64,000 bases of DNA from Pontibacter pamirensis (GTDB taxonomy: Bacteria; Bacteroidota; Bacteroidia; Cytophagales; Hymenobacteraceae), in contig NZ_SSNI01000013.1 in the NCBI RefSeq assembly GCF_010015475.1, forward strand, positions 88,674 to 152,673, given 5' to 3'. Positions within the stretch are counted from its first letter, which is position 1, and each line of letters begins with the position of its first letter. Positions 34,510 through 42,578 of the stretch are shown piece by piece. Below the pieces are notes generated by a model. It had not been told where the DNA came from. It was given only the letters and a program-made list of their open reading frames with translations, and made no database searches. The translations under genes were made by a program, and so were the position numbers.

Positions 34510-35496
34510 TTAGCCTATTTCATCAAAGAAAGATCCGGCGGTTGCAGTTTGCTTTACAGCACTGGCACCACTGGTAGCATAACTGCGTGACGGCTCAGTA
34601 AGTGGAGGCTGAATTTCAGGTTTTTCTGGTTGCACTGGCTCAATGTCCGGTATGGGTTGCTCAATGTCCGGAGCAGGTACACGTCCGGGATAATCCGGCT
34701 GCACTGGCTCAATTTCCGGAGAAGGCACGTTGGGTACCATTGGCTCAATCGGGCTTGGAATCTCTGGTTGCGGCTGCGTTACGTCTGGCGCAGGGTCGCC
34801 CAACGGGTGATACCCGTTGCTGTTGCTGATGGCTACAGGCGCGTTGGCTGCCGTAGATTCTGCCAGTTGGTATGGCTTTGCTTCGGTTGTTGTTTCCATT
34901 TCTTTCAAGGTTTTCAGTAGCTCGGCGCTTTCGATTTTTACGTCAGCAACTCTTGAAAGAATACTCTGTGTATTGGTTTTAGGTTTTGCCTTTGTCTTTT
35001 CAGCTCTTTCCAGGGCTTCGTTGGCCAGGTTCTTCAGGTCACGCACCATCGTGTCCAGGTGGCCTTCCATGCGCTGGTAGTCCTGCTCCAGCACTTTCAC
35101 TTCCTGCTTCATTTCGGCTATCAGTTTTTCTGACTGCTTTGTAGCTTCCTCCAGCACCTGGCGGGCCTGGTTGCGGGCCTGGTTGAGTAGTTCATTTGCC
35201 TTCAACTCGGCTTCGCGGGCTTTCAGCTCCGCCGATTTATTTGCCTGCTCCACAATGCTGCTACCAGTATCTTCAGCCGTTTTAAGCGTCTTGTAGAGCG
35301 AAGATTCCACCTCACGCAGTTTCTGGGTCTCGCGGTGCGAAGCGTCCAGTTTCATGCGCAAGTCCTTGTTCTCATCCAGTAACTTTTCCCACTGTTGCGA
35401 GAGCGTCATCAAAAAGGCATTTACCTCATCCTTGTCTAACCCTCTGAAAGCCTTTTCAAACGTTTTTTGTCTGATCTCTAATGGTGTAATCTTCAT
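34510..35496 (-). CDS. DivIVA-domain coiled-coil protein with Pro-rich repeats
   Basis: 328 residues. The N-terminal DivIVA signature is ITPLEIRQKTFEKAFRGLDKDEVNAFL. Residues about 30-190 are a long coiled coil rich in Glu, Lys, Ala and Leu. The C-terminal 110 residues are Pro-rich with imperfect repeats of the type P-x-P-E/D-I-E-P-V-Q-P, encoded by DNA repeats around 34628-34745. DivIVA proteins mark curved or polar membranes and organise cell-wall growth in Gram-positives; in Bacteroidota the role is unproved. The gene overlaps the upstream WD40 gene by 4 bp, so translation is coupled. Confidence 0.85.
   Translation of the reverse strand: MKITPLEIRQKTFEKAFRGLDKDEVNAFLMTLSQQWEKLLDENKDLRMKLDASHRETQKLREVESSLYKTLKTAEDTGSSIVEQANKSAELKAREAELKANELLNQARNQARQVLEEATKQSEKLIAEMKQEVKVLEQDYQRMEGHLDTMVRDLKNLANEALERAEKTKAKPKTNTQSILSRVADVKIESAELLKTLKEMETTTEAKPYQLAESTAANAPVAISNSNGYHPLGDPAPDVTQPQPEIPSPIEPMVPNVPSPEIEPVQPDYPGRVPAPDIEQPIPDIEPVQPEKPEIQPPLTEPSRSYATSGASAVKQTATAGSFFDEIG
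34628..34745 (-). repeat. Short repeats coding for Pro-rich tail
   Basis: Copies of a ~23-bp unit (GG[T/C]TGCACTGGCTCAAT..CCGG) at 34628-34650 and 34697-34719, with a shorter copy between them and a diverged one at 34738. They encode the I-E-P-V-Q-P repeats of the DivIVA-domain protein. Confidence 0.6.
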
Positions 35497-36422
35497 AACT
35501 CAACCTGTTTAATATCCCAAACCGAAATGGTGCGATCGTCACTACACGAAACTAACTGATTCTGATGAGCCGACCAAAATAATTTATTCACCGACGTGCC
35601 GTGGCTGGCATTCCGGATTTTATCAATCACCTTCAGCAGTTTAAAGGTCTCGGCATCCCAGACTTTAATGGACTTGTCCATGCTGCAGGTGGCAAAATGA
35701 CGTCCGTCGGGGCTATAAGTGATATGATTGATGGTATACATGTGTGCAATGGTATAGCCACGCTCTTTGTAGTTTTGCTCCACCTCCCATACCCGCAGGT
35801 GGGCATCGCGGCTCCCTGAAAGCAATAGCTTGCCATCCGGTGAATAAGCCACGGTGAACACGGAATTGGCGTGGGAGGCCAGTTCGTGCTTCAGTTCCAT
35901 CGCACCAGCATCAAATATTCGTATCACGTTATCGCTGTAGCCGATGGCCAGGTCCTGCGTCTGCGGGTTATAGGCCAGGCTGCGGGCGCTTTGGTCTGTT
36001 TTCCGGACAATGGTCTGCAGTTCAAACGTGTCGCTGCTAATTACGCCAACGGCACCGTTGCCCATGGCTACAAATATCTTTTGCAGCTCCGGAATGTAGG
36101 CAATATCAAAGATGGCCACTTTGGGGAGTGGTACCGATTTCAGTATTTTCTTATCCTTTAAATCAATTACCTGCAGCCCTTCCTGGTTTTGCCCTATGAG
36201 CAGTAGGTTCCGGTCTGCCACATAACGGAGCGCATATACGGAGGTGTTTACTTTCGCAATCAGCTCCCCGTTCTCTGGGTTGTTCAGGTCCCAGGCTGCC
36301 ACCATGCCATCGCCGGCAGCCGAAAAGAAGATATGCTCCTCCCCCGACCGCTCCAGGGTATATACACAGTCGCGGTGACCGGTGAGGGTGCTCAGTTTTT
36401 GGACTTGTACTTTACTGGCCAT
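35493..36422 (-). CDS. WD40-repeat protein
   Basis: 309 residues, about seven WD40 blades, enough for one propeller with little else. Clear repeats include HANSVFTVAYSPDGKLLLSGSRDAHLRVWEV and INHITYSPDGRHFATCSMDKSIKVWDAE, and the last one ends LVSCSDDRTISVWDIK. No signal peptide, so it is probably cytoplasmic. It is the first gene of a three-gene operon with the DivIVA-domain gene (4-bp overlap) and folB. A scaffold for the DivIVA-type protein is a reasonable guess. Confidence 0.88.
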   Translation of the reverse strand: MASKVQVQKLSTLTGHRDCVYTLERSGEEHIFFSAAGDGMVAAWDLNNPENGELIAKVNTSVYALRYVADRNLLLIGQNQEGLQVIDLKDKKILKSVPLPKVAIFDIAYIPELQKIFVAMGNGAVGVISSDTFELQTIVRKTDQSARSLAYNPQTQDLAIGYSDNVIRIFDAGAMELKHELASHANSVFTVAYSPDGKLLLSGSRDAHLRVWEVEQNYKERGYTIAHMYTINHITYSPDGRHFATCSMDKSIKVWDAETFKLLKVIDKIRNASHGTSVNKLFWSAHQNQLVSCSDDRTISVWDIKQVEL

Positions 36423-36545
36423 ATTGCTGTAACGCTGTGGTACCGTAACGCTGTATAATTTCTTATTTTAGCTAAATTTACAACAAATACGGCGAACCTG
36501 CGGTGCCCGCAGGTATAAAACCACCGCCACCATACCTTTTCAGCT

Positions 36546-37178
36546 ATGTCCCTTCTGCTTACCCAACAGTTAAACTCAAACACCTGGCTAGGCATCTGGC
36601 AGCTACAGGAGCCAGTACAGGATTTACGAGTCCTGCTGCCGCCACATGCCGATGTCAGCGCCATGGCAGGCAAGGTACACCCCAAGCGGCAACAGGAGTG
36701 GCTGGCCAGCCGGGTGCTGGTGTATCAGTTGCTGCGGTATTTTACAGCAGAGCCGCTGGTGCTGGCGCGCGATGAGAATGGCAGGCCCTACTTTCCGGAC
36801 CAGCCCCTGCACGTATCTATTACACACTCGCCACACTTAGCCGCCGCTATACTTTCAGGGCATCAGGTTGGCATAGATATTGAACTAATAAGCCCAAAGG
36901 CGCTGCGCGTAGCAGACAAGTTTTTGACAGAAGCGGAAAAGCAATGTACTGCATCCGACGAAAAAATTACCTGCCTGTATTGGAGCGCCAAAGAAACATT
37001 GTACAAATTGTACAGCCGTAAAAAGCTGGTATTGAAAGATAATTTGCTGGTAAGTCCGGGTTCAGAATCAAATGTGCTGCTGGGTCGTGTGCAAATCGAA
37101 AATTTTTCTAAATTGTACCAGATTCATCACGACACCATACAAGAACACGTGCTTACCTACTGCATCGACAGTGAATAA
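36546..37178 (+). CDS. 4'-phosphopantetheinyl transferase
   Basis: 210 residues of the Sfp/AcpT superfamily. The Mg-binding motif is VGIDIELISPKAL (Asp and Glu near residue 110), and the second motif is WSAKETLYKLYSRK (near 145). Also LHVSITHSPHLAAA before the first motif. It moves phosphopantetheine from CoA to carrier proteins. There is no PKS/NRPS gene in the window, so it probably serves the fatty-acid carrier or a remote cluster. The redoxin gene follows after 25 bp. Confidence 0.9.
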   Translation: MSLLLTQQLNSNTWLGIWQLQEPVQDLRVLLPPHADVSAMAGKVHPKRQQEWLASRVLVYQLLRYFTAEPLVLARDENGRPYFPDQPLHVSITHSPHLAAAILSGHQVGIDIELISPKALRVADKFLTEAEKQCTASDEKITCLYWSAKETLYKLYSRKKLVLKDNLLVSPGSESNVLLGRVQIENFSKLYQIHHDTIQEHVLTYCIDSE

Positions 37179-37203
37179 AGGACAACAACTTAAATTCTGG
37201 TAT

Positions 37204-37788
37204 ATGAAACATTTAGCCTCTCTTGCTACAGCCTTGTTCCTTTCAGTTGGTGCTTTTGCTCAGTCTGGAGGCTATCAGTTGGGCGATAAAGTGACGAACT
37301 TCTCACTGAAGGGCAGCAACAACCAAACTGCTTCTTTGTCTGATTTCACCAATGCCAAAACCGTGGTACTGGTGTTTACGAACAGCCAATGCCCCTATGC
37401 AAAATTGTACGAAAACCGGCTGGTTACGCTGGCTAGCACCTATGCCAACCAGGGCGTGCAGTTTGTTTTTGTGAATCCGGGAGTAGGTGACGGAAGCGAG
37501 ACGTTGGAGGCAATGGCTGCCAAGAACTACAGTTTCCCTTATTTAGCTGATGAAGGACAGAAAGTGAGCAGGCAGTTTGGCGCCACCAAAACGCCTGAGG
37601 TATTTGTGCTGCACAACACCGCCGATGGCTTTGTGCTGAAGTATAAGGGCGCTATAGACGATAACCCGCAGGTGGAGAGTGGCGTGAAGAACTACTATCT
37701 CAGAAGTGTGATTGATTCGGTGTTGGCGAATAAGACCGTTGCTACTCTTGAAAAGCGCGCTACAGGTTGTTTAATTAAGAAATATTAA
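37204..37788 (+). CDS. Exported redoxin/thioredoxin-like protein
   Basis: 194 residues from the ATG at 37204, giving a signal peptide (MKHLASLATALFLSVGAFAQ). The redoxin fold follows: LGDKVTNFSLKGSNNQTASLSDFTNAKTVVLVFTNSQCPYAK. There is a single Cys in the active-site loop, in place of a CxxC. A second Cys is near the C-terminus (ATGCLIKKY) and could resolve it. The pattern (YENRLVTLASTYANQGVQFVFVNPG, then GATKTPEVFVLH with the cis-Pro) matches AhpC/TSA-like periplasmic proteins. It may reduce peroxides or thiols outside the cytoplasm. A 30-bp inverted repeat follows directly. Confidence 0.83.
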   Translation: MKHLASLATALFLSVGAFAQSGGYQLGDKVTNFSLKGSNNQTASLSDFTNAKTVVLVFTNSQCPYAKLYENRLVTLASTYANQGVQFVFVNPGVGDGSETLEAMAAKNYSFPYLADEGQKVSRQFGATKTPEVFVLHNTADGFVLKYKGAIDDNPQVESGVKNYYLRSVIDSVLANKTVATLEKRATGCLIKKY

Positions 37789-37791
37789 TTT

Positions 37792-37857
37792 CTGAACCTA
37801 TATAAAAGAAGAAGGCAATCTAGTGATAGATTGCCTTCTTCTTTTATATAGGTTCAG
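37792..37857. terminator. Very long bidirectional terminator
   Basis: Perfect 30-bp arms (37792-37821 and 37828-37857) with a 6-base loop, between the convergent redoxin and SirB1-like genes; the latter's stop codon begins two bases after the repeat. Confidence 0.85.
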
Positions 37858-37858
37858 T

Positions 37859-38707
37859 TTATACAGGATTATCTTCATCTGTAATAGCCGCGAGCAGTTT
37901 GGTTACTTCAGTCGCCTTTTCCAGGTCATCCATCTTCTCGAACGAAAAGGCCAGATTACGCAGCGCCCGCTTTATAATGTCTAAGTTAGCGCAGGGCTCA
38001 TAAAAAATGTCAATCGGGTTCAGGTTAAGCTGCAGGATATAATTGTCTATGTCTGCCTTAGAAAGGATGAGCCCTTTGTTGTACACATTGATGTAAAACT
38101 GCACCCCATCCATCTTATAAGTCAGGATAAACAGGTTAGGCAGGTTTACACCGAATACCGGCATCCCTAGCCGCTGTGCCAGCGTCATATAAATAACGCA
38201 CAGTGTAAGTGGGTTTCCACGCTTTGACTCCAGCACCAGGTGCAGCATGGAATTTGCCGGCGAATGAAAGTTTTTAGTATTTGCCGAAAAGCGTTTTTCC
38301 CGGAACAGCACGTTGTTCAGCGACTTTACCTGGTCATACGGATGCATCTCGTCCTTCATGTGTGTCCAGGCATCAAAGTAAAGCTGATCCATTGTTCTGG
38401 AAATATCGGCGAATTCTACATCCGGGTACATATAAGAGTTCACGAGCCACATGCCCTCCAGCAGGTTCTCTGCTCCGCTCTCTTTCCATACTTTGAGCCT
38501 GGCATGCAATCCTTCAAACTGCAGGTTGTGTATCAGATCCTCTATTTTTTTCTGAAGGTCTGAGTCAAGCGTCTCTTCCCACTCTTCCTCCAAAAAGGGT
38601 ATTATCCCCTCTCCCAACGCCACGATCCGCTGCTCCACGTGCTGCGCCACCTCATTGTCATGATCCTCCAACAACGAGATCATCGCCTTTATTTCTTTCT
38701 TCGTCAC
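37859..38707 (-). CDS. SirB1/transglutaminase-like protein
   Basis: 282 residues. The SirB1-type transglutaminase-like domain is at about residues 95-235, with NSMLHLVLESKRGNPLTLCVIYMTLAQRLGMPVFGVNLPNLFIL. The Cys in LTLC and the conserved GNPL match this domain, and INVYNKGLIL follows it. The N-terminal 60 residues are helical and acidic. The last 40 residues look like a TPR-type helix pair (LRNLAFSFEKMDDLEKATEVTKLL). Family members are unassigned; some are fused to TPRs. Function unknown. Confidence 0.8.
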   Translation of the reverse strand: MTKKEIKAMISLLEDHDNEVAQHVEQRIVALGEGIIPFLEEEWEETLDSDLQKKIEDLIHNLQFEGLHARLKVWKESGAENLLEGMWLVNSYMYPDVEFADISRTMDQLYFDAWTHMKDEMHPYDQVKSLNNVLFREKRFSANTKNFHSPANSMLHLVLESKRGNPLTLCVIYMTLAQRLGMPVFGVNLPNLFILTYKMDGVQFYINVYNKGLILSKADIDNYILQLNLNPIDIFYEPCANLDIIKRALRNLAFSFEKMDDLEKATEVTKLLAAITDEDNPV

Positions 38708-38883
38708 TATACGCTCCTATATAAAAATTCAATATTTAAATTCAGCCTATGCGCTGTATGAAGTACACAGAGGTAAAATGCAGTGTCTTACCCTTGTACT
38801 CTTATTTTCTTCTTTAAATTGTACGGCAGGTAACCACCTGATTCCGGTTTTTACTTCATTAATTCAGATACTTCACCAACTAA

Positions 38884-40512
38884 TCACGTCTGTATTACTC
38901 CCACATTGTACCGTTTCTCGATTGGAGCGTGGTTGGCGGCCTCAATTCCCATCGAAATTACTTTCCGTGTTTCCAGTGGTTCGATGATGCCATCCACCCA
39001 CAGGCGGGCGGCTGCGTAGTACGGCGACAGCTCTTCGTTATACTTATTTGTAATGCGCTCTAATAGCTCTGCCTCGGCCTCTGGAGTTATCTCCTCCCCT
39101 TTGCCTTTTAAAGATGATACCTGTATCTGCAGCAGTGTTTTAGCAGCTGCGGCCCCGCTCATTACGGCTAACTGGGCCGTTGGCCAGGAATAAATCAGGC
39201 GCGGATCGTAAGCTTTGCCGCACATGGCGTAGTTGCCAGCCCCATAGCTGTTGCCTACCAGGATGGTGAATTTCGGCACCACTGAGTTTGCCATTGCGCT
39301 CACCATTTTGGCACCGTCTTTTATAATGCCGCCATGCTCGGATTTGCTGCCAACCATAAACCCGGACACGTCCTGCAGGAACACCAGCGGAATCTTCTTT
39401 TGGTTGCAGTTCATGATAAAGCGCGCGGCTTTGTCGGCAGAGTCGGAGTATATCACGCCACCCATCTGCATCTCTCCTTTCTTGTTCTTTACAATTTTAC
39501 GCTGGTTCGCCACAATACCCACCGACCAACCGTCGATGCGGGCAAGGCCACAGATTAGCGTCTGCCCGAAAAGTTCTTTATAGGGCTCAAACTCGGAGTC
39601 ATCAACCAGTCGGTAAATGATATCCATCATATCGTAGGGCTTCGCACGGTCGGTTGGCAGCAGGCCATATATTTCCTGTTCGTTCAGCTTTGGAGCAGCA
39701 GGCGCAGCGCGATTAAAGCCCGCTTTAGGATTCTCGCCCATCTTGTCGAAAATCTTGCGGATATGGTCCAGCGCCTCCTGATCGTTCTTACACTTATAGT
39801 CGGTAACACCGGATATTTCGGAGTGGGTGGTCGCACCGCCCAGGGTTTCGTTGTCAATAGTCTCGCCGATGGCCGATTTCACTAAATACGAACCCGCCAG
39901 AAACACAGAACCTGTGCCTTCCACAATTAGGGCCTCGTCGCTCATGATGGGCAGGTAAGCACCACCCGCCACGCAGCTGCCCATAATAGCGGCAATCTGC
40001 ACAATGCCCATCGAGCTCATCACAGCATTGTTTCGGAACATGCGGCCAAAGTGCTCTTTATCCGGGAAGATCTTATTCTGCATGGGCAGGAAAACGCCGG
40101 CACTATCCACGAGGTATACAATCGGGAGCTTGTTTTCGATAGAGATTTCCTGTGCCCGCAAGTTTTTTTTAGCTGTGATAGGGAACCAGGCACCTGCTTT
40201 GACGGTGGCATCGTTAGCTACCACCACGCATTGCCGGCCCTTGATGTACCCAATACCTGTTATTACGCCTCCGCTAGGGCAGCCACCTACTTCTTCATAC
40301 ATGCCCTCTCCGGCAAAGGCAGCCACCTCAAGAAATTCTGTGTCATTGTCTAGCAGGTAGCTGATGCGCTCGCGTGCAGTCATTTTGCCTTGCTCGTGCT
40401 CTCTGCGGATGCGTTTTTCTCCTCCTCCCTGGTATACTTTGTTAAGTCTTGTTTTCAACTGGTATACCAGTTGCTTTAATGCATCTTCGTTTTTGTTGAA
40501 TTCAATATCCAT
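38884..40512 (-). CDS. Acyl-CoA carboxylase beta subunit (MCC-like)
   Basis: 542 residues of the biotin-dependent carboxyltransferase family. Motifs are GKMTARERISYLLD, VVVANDATVKAGAWFPITAKKNLRAQEI, VYLVDSAGVFLPMQ, GSCVAGGAYLPIMSDE, ETLGGATTHSEISGV, DVSGFMVGSKSEHGGIIKDGAKM and GAGNYAMCGKAYDPRLI. These resemble methylcrotonyl-CoA carboxylase beta more than propionyl-CoA carboxylase, but substrate choice cannot be settled by eye. No biotin-carboxylase subunit is nearby, so the alpha partner is encoded elsewhere. It would act in leucine or branched-chain breakdown. Confidence 0.88.
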   Translation of the reverse strand: MDIEFNKNEDALKQLVYQLKTRLNKVYQGGGEKRIRREHEQGKMTARERISYLLDNDTEFLEVAAFAGEGMYEEVGGCPSGGVITGIGYIKGRQCVVVANDATVKAGAWFPITAKKNLRAQEISIENKLPIVYLVDSAGVFLPMQNKIFPDKEHFGRMFRNNAVMSSMGIVQIAAIMGSCVAGGAYLPIMSDEALIVEGTGSVFLAGSYLVKSAIGETIDNETLGGATTHSEISGVTDYKCKNDQEALDHIRKIFDKMGENPKAGFNRAAPAAPKLNEQEIYGLLPTDRAKPYDMMDIIYRLVDDSEFEPYKELFGQTLICGLARIDGWSVGIVANQRKIVKNKKGEMQMGGVIYSDSADKAARFIMNCNQKKIPLVFLQDVSGFMVGSKSEHGGIIKDGAKMVSAMANSVVPKFTILVGNSYGAGNYAMCGKAYDPRLIYSWPTAQLAVMSGAAAAKTLLQIQVSSLKGKGEEITPEAEAELLERITNKYNEELSPYYAAARLWVDGIIEPLETRKVISMGIEAANHAPIEKRYNVGVIQT

Positions 40513-40552
40513 GCAGGCTTTTTTGTGGTGTAGAACTGACAGCGTAAAAAGA

Positions 40553-40578
40553 AAAATCCGCCCTTAAAAGCGGATTTT
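40553..40578 (-). terminator. Terminator after the MlaD-like gene
   Basis: AAAATCCGC / GCGGATTTT stem (40553-40561 and 40570-40578) with an 8-base loop and T-rich end on the reverse strand. A possible reverse -7 box (TATATTTG, 40580-40587) for the carboxylase gene lies against it. Confidence 0.7.
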
Positions 40579-40607
40579 ACAAATATACAATTTTTAGTCC
40601 TGAAGAT

Positions 40608-41708
40608 TTAATTCGCTTTTACCGAATTGGCTTTGGCAGGTTGTACAGAAGCCCCTGCTCCTATAACCGGCACCGCAGGTACCGGTACATACACTGTGTC
40701 AGGCACTGTCCGGAATTCTTCCGGGTTCTGCTCCTGCATCTCTTTTACATCTTCCAGAGACACCACACGGCCTGTTTCATCTACTTTATACTTGTCTTTG
40801 CGGCCAAAAACAGAGAAATTCACATAACGCTTCGGATAAGCCTGTATATCGCGCAGCAGCGCATTGAGTGCTGCCGTAGAGCTGTTCAGGTTTTCATACA
40901 GCGCCTCGTTGTTTATTAGTTTCCCCGCTGTGCCCTGGCTGGTGTTGAGCTTAGTAGCAACTGCATCCAGCTCTGCCACAGCGCTATTCGCATTTTGCAC
41001 CAGTTGGGTAATCTCCAACTGCTTCAGCGTGTCTGTGATATCAGCCATGTTAAGGGCTAGCCTATTAATGTTGCGTTCTGTCTGCTGCAGAGAAGCCGTA
41101 AGCGCGCTAATATTAGAAGTTATCTGGTTTATATTCTCTTGGTTAGCCCGAAGTATCTCGTTGATGGCCGCGGTGGTAGCCTTTGTGTTAGCCAGAATAT
41201 CCTCCACATTGCCCTTTGCTTCGCTTTCCAGCATCCTGTTCACGCGGGCAAGTGTGGTATCTACTTTATCTATTACCGGTACCGTTTTAGTAGATATGAT
41301 GTCCGCTATGCTACTCTCCTCATAGGCTATCAGTCTTTCGCCGCCATCATACAACGTGGTACTGTTACCCAAGTAAAGCCTGATTGCCTTCCCGCCTAAA
41401 AGGTCAGAGTTAGCGAGAGCCGCAATGGTAGAGTCCCCTATATTTAATTCTTTCAATACATCCAACTGTACCTGTATGTGGTTCCCCTGGTCTGGCAGCA
41501 AAACCATTTCCTGTACCGTTCCTACCTTAATGCCGTTCAGCATCACGGGGTTAGACGTTGACAGACCGTCCACATTGTCATACACCACATAATAGGAGTT
41601 GGTGTCGGAGAATATGTCAGAGCCTTTCAGAAACATAAAGCCAAAGTACAGGATAACAATGGCTGCTATAGCTAATAAGGCTACTTTTACTTCTTTAGAA
41701 ATCTTCAC
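40608..41708 (-). CDS. MlaD/MCE-domain lipid-transport protein
   Basis: 366 residues. One N-terminal membrane segment (KVALLAIAAIVILYFGFMFLKG) is followed by the MCE domain (YYVVYDNVDGLSTSNPVMLNGIKVGTVQEMVLLPDQGNHIQVQLDV). Then comes a long helical stretch with many Asn, Thr and Gln residues (about 150-300), and a proline-rich end. MCE proteins form hexameric rings or tubes that carry lipids between the membranes. It lies 16 bp after the amidase gene, and both are divergent from lptD. Confidence 0.87.
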   Translation of the reverse strand: MKISKEVKVALLAIAAIVILYFGFMFLKGSDIFSDTNSYYVVYDNVDGLSTSNPVMLNGIKVGTVQEMVLLPDQGNHIQVQLDVLKELNIGDSTIAALANSDLLGGKAIRLYLGNSTTLYDGGERLIAYEESSIADIISTKTVPVIDKVDTTLARVNRMLESEAKGNVEDILANTKATTAAINEILRANQENINQITSNISALTASLQQTERNINRLALNMADITDTLKQLEITQLVQNANSAVAELDAVATKLNTSQGTAGKLINNEALYENLNSSTAALNALLRDIQAYPKRYVNFSVFGRKDKYKVDETGRVVSLEDVKEMQEQNPEEFRTVPDTVYVPVPAVPVIGAGASVQPAKANSVKAN

Positions 41709-41724
41709 GTAAGAGCGTTTAGTA

Positions 41725-42507
41725 TTAGTTCATGATTTCCAGTTCCTTCTTATATTCTTTGAAGGCCCGGTATATCCCTGATGCCATATACGTTTGCCCG
41801 GTTTTATCGTTAAGGAATTTCTCTTCTTCAGGATTTGTCAGGAATCCGCACTCAATAAGCACACTCGGCATATAAGACTTCCATAGCACTAAAAAGGGAG
41901 CCTGCTTCACGCCCCGGCTTTTACGCCCCACCCTGGTGCGGAACTCGCTCTCAACCTTATCGGCAAAGCGAAGGCTGTTGTCGATATAGGCGCTCTGGTG
42001 CAATGTGAACAGGATGTGGCTCTGCGGCGAGTTCGGGTCAAAGCCGCTGTAGTTTTCCTTGTAGTTATCCTCCTGCAAAACCACAGCGTTCTCACGCTTG
42101 GCTACCAAAAGGTTGCCTTCAGACTTCTGAATACCCATGGTATAGGTTTCTGTACCGTAGGCTGTGGCAGGCCCGGAGTTTAGGTGAATGGAGATAAACA
42201 GGTCGGCGTTGTTCTTATTTGCAATGCCGGCGCGGTCTATCAACTCAACAAAGTTATCATCCTTGCGGGTATAGACTACTTTTACATCGGGCAGGTTCTG
42301 CTCAATGAGCGCGCCTACCTGTAGGGCGAGTTTAAGGGCAACATCAGCTTCATGCGACATCTTTCCGTTACACCCCACATCTTTCCCTCCATGCCCTGCA
42401 TCAATTACTACCGTACGCAGTTTATAATTTCTCTTAAATTCCAGTGTATTGGAAGAACAGAGCAGCAAAACGATAGCCAGAAACGAAACTACAACAATAT
42501 TTTTCAC
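41725..42507 (-). CDS. N-acetylmuramoyl-L-alanine amidase
   Basis: 260 residues with an N-terminal signal (VVVSFLAIVLLLCSS). The Amidase_3 zinc site is visible: VVIDAGHGGKDVG (His), HEADVALKLALQVG (Glu), LFISIHLNSGP (His), and the catalytic Glu in SVLIECGFLTNPEEEKFL. It cuts the bond between N-acetylmuramic acid and the stem peptide, usually at division or remodelling. It is the first gene of the pair with the MlaD-like gene, starting back-to-back with lptD. Confidence 0.92.
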   Translation of the reverse strand: MKNIVVVSFLAIVLLLCSSNTLEFKRNYKLRTVVIDAGHGGKDVGCNGKMSHEADVALKLALQVGALIEQNLPDVKVVYTRKDDNFVELIDRAGIANKNNADLFISIHLNSGPATAYGTETYTMGIQKSEGNLLVAKRENAVVLQEDNYKENYSGFDPNSPQSHILFTLHQSAYIDNSLRFADKVESEFRTRVGRKSRGVKQAPFLVLWKSYMPSVLIECGFLTNPEEEKFLNDKTGQTYMASGIYRAFKEYKKELEIMN

Positions 42508-42534
42508 AACTTTCGTTAGTTAAAAGTTAAACAA

Positions 42535-42542
42535 TAACTTTG
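42535..42542 (+). promoter_or_regulatory. -7 box of lptD
   Basis: TAACTTTG, an exact TAnnTTTG match. It puts the transcription start near 42549, which supports translation from the TTG at 42579 and argues against the frame start at 42540, inside this box. Confidence 0.55.
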
Positions 42543-42578
42543 TACAAAATAAGTAAACTTTTAGGGAACTCTGAAGAT

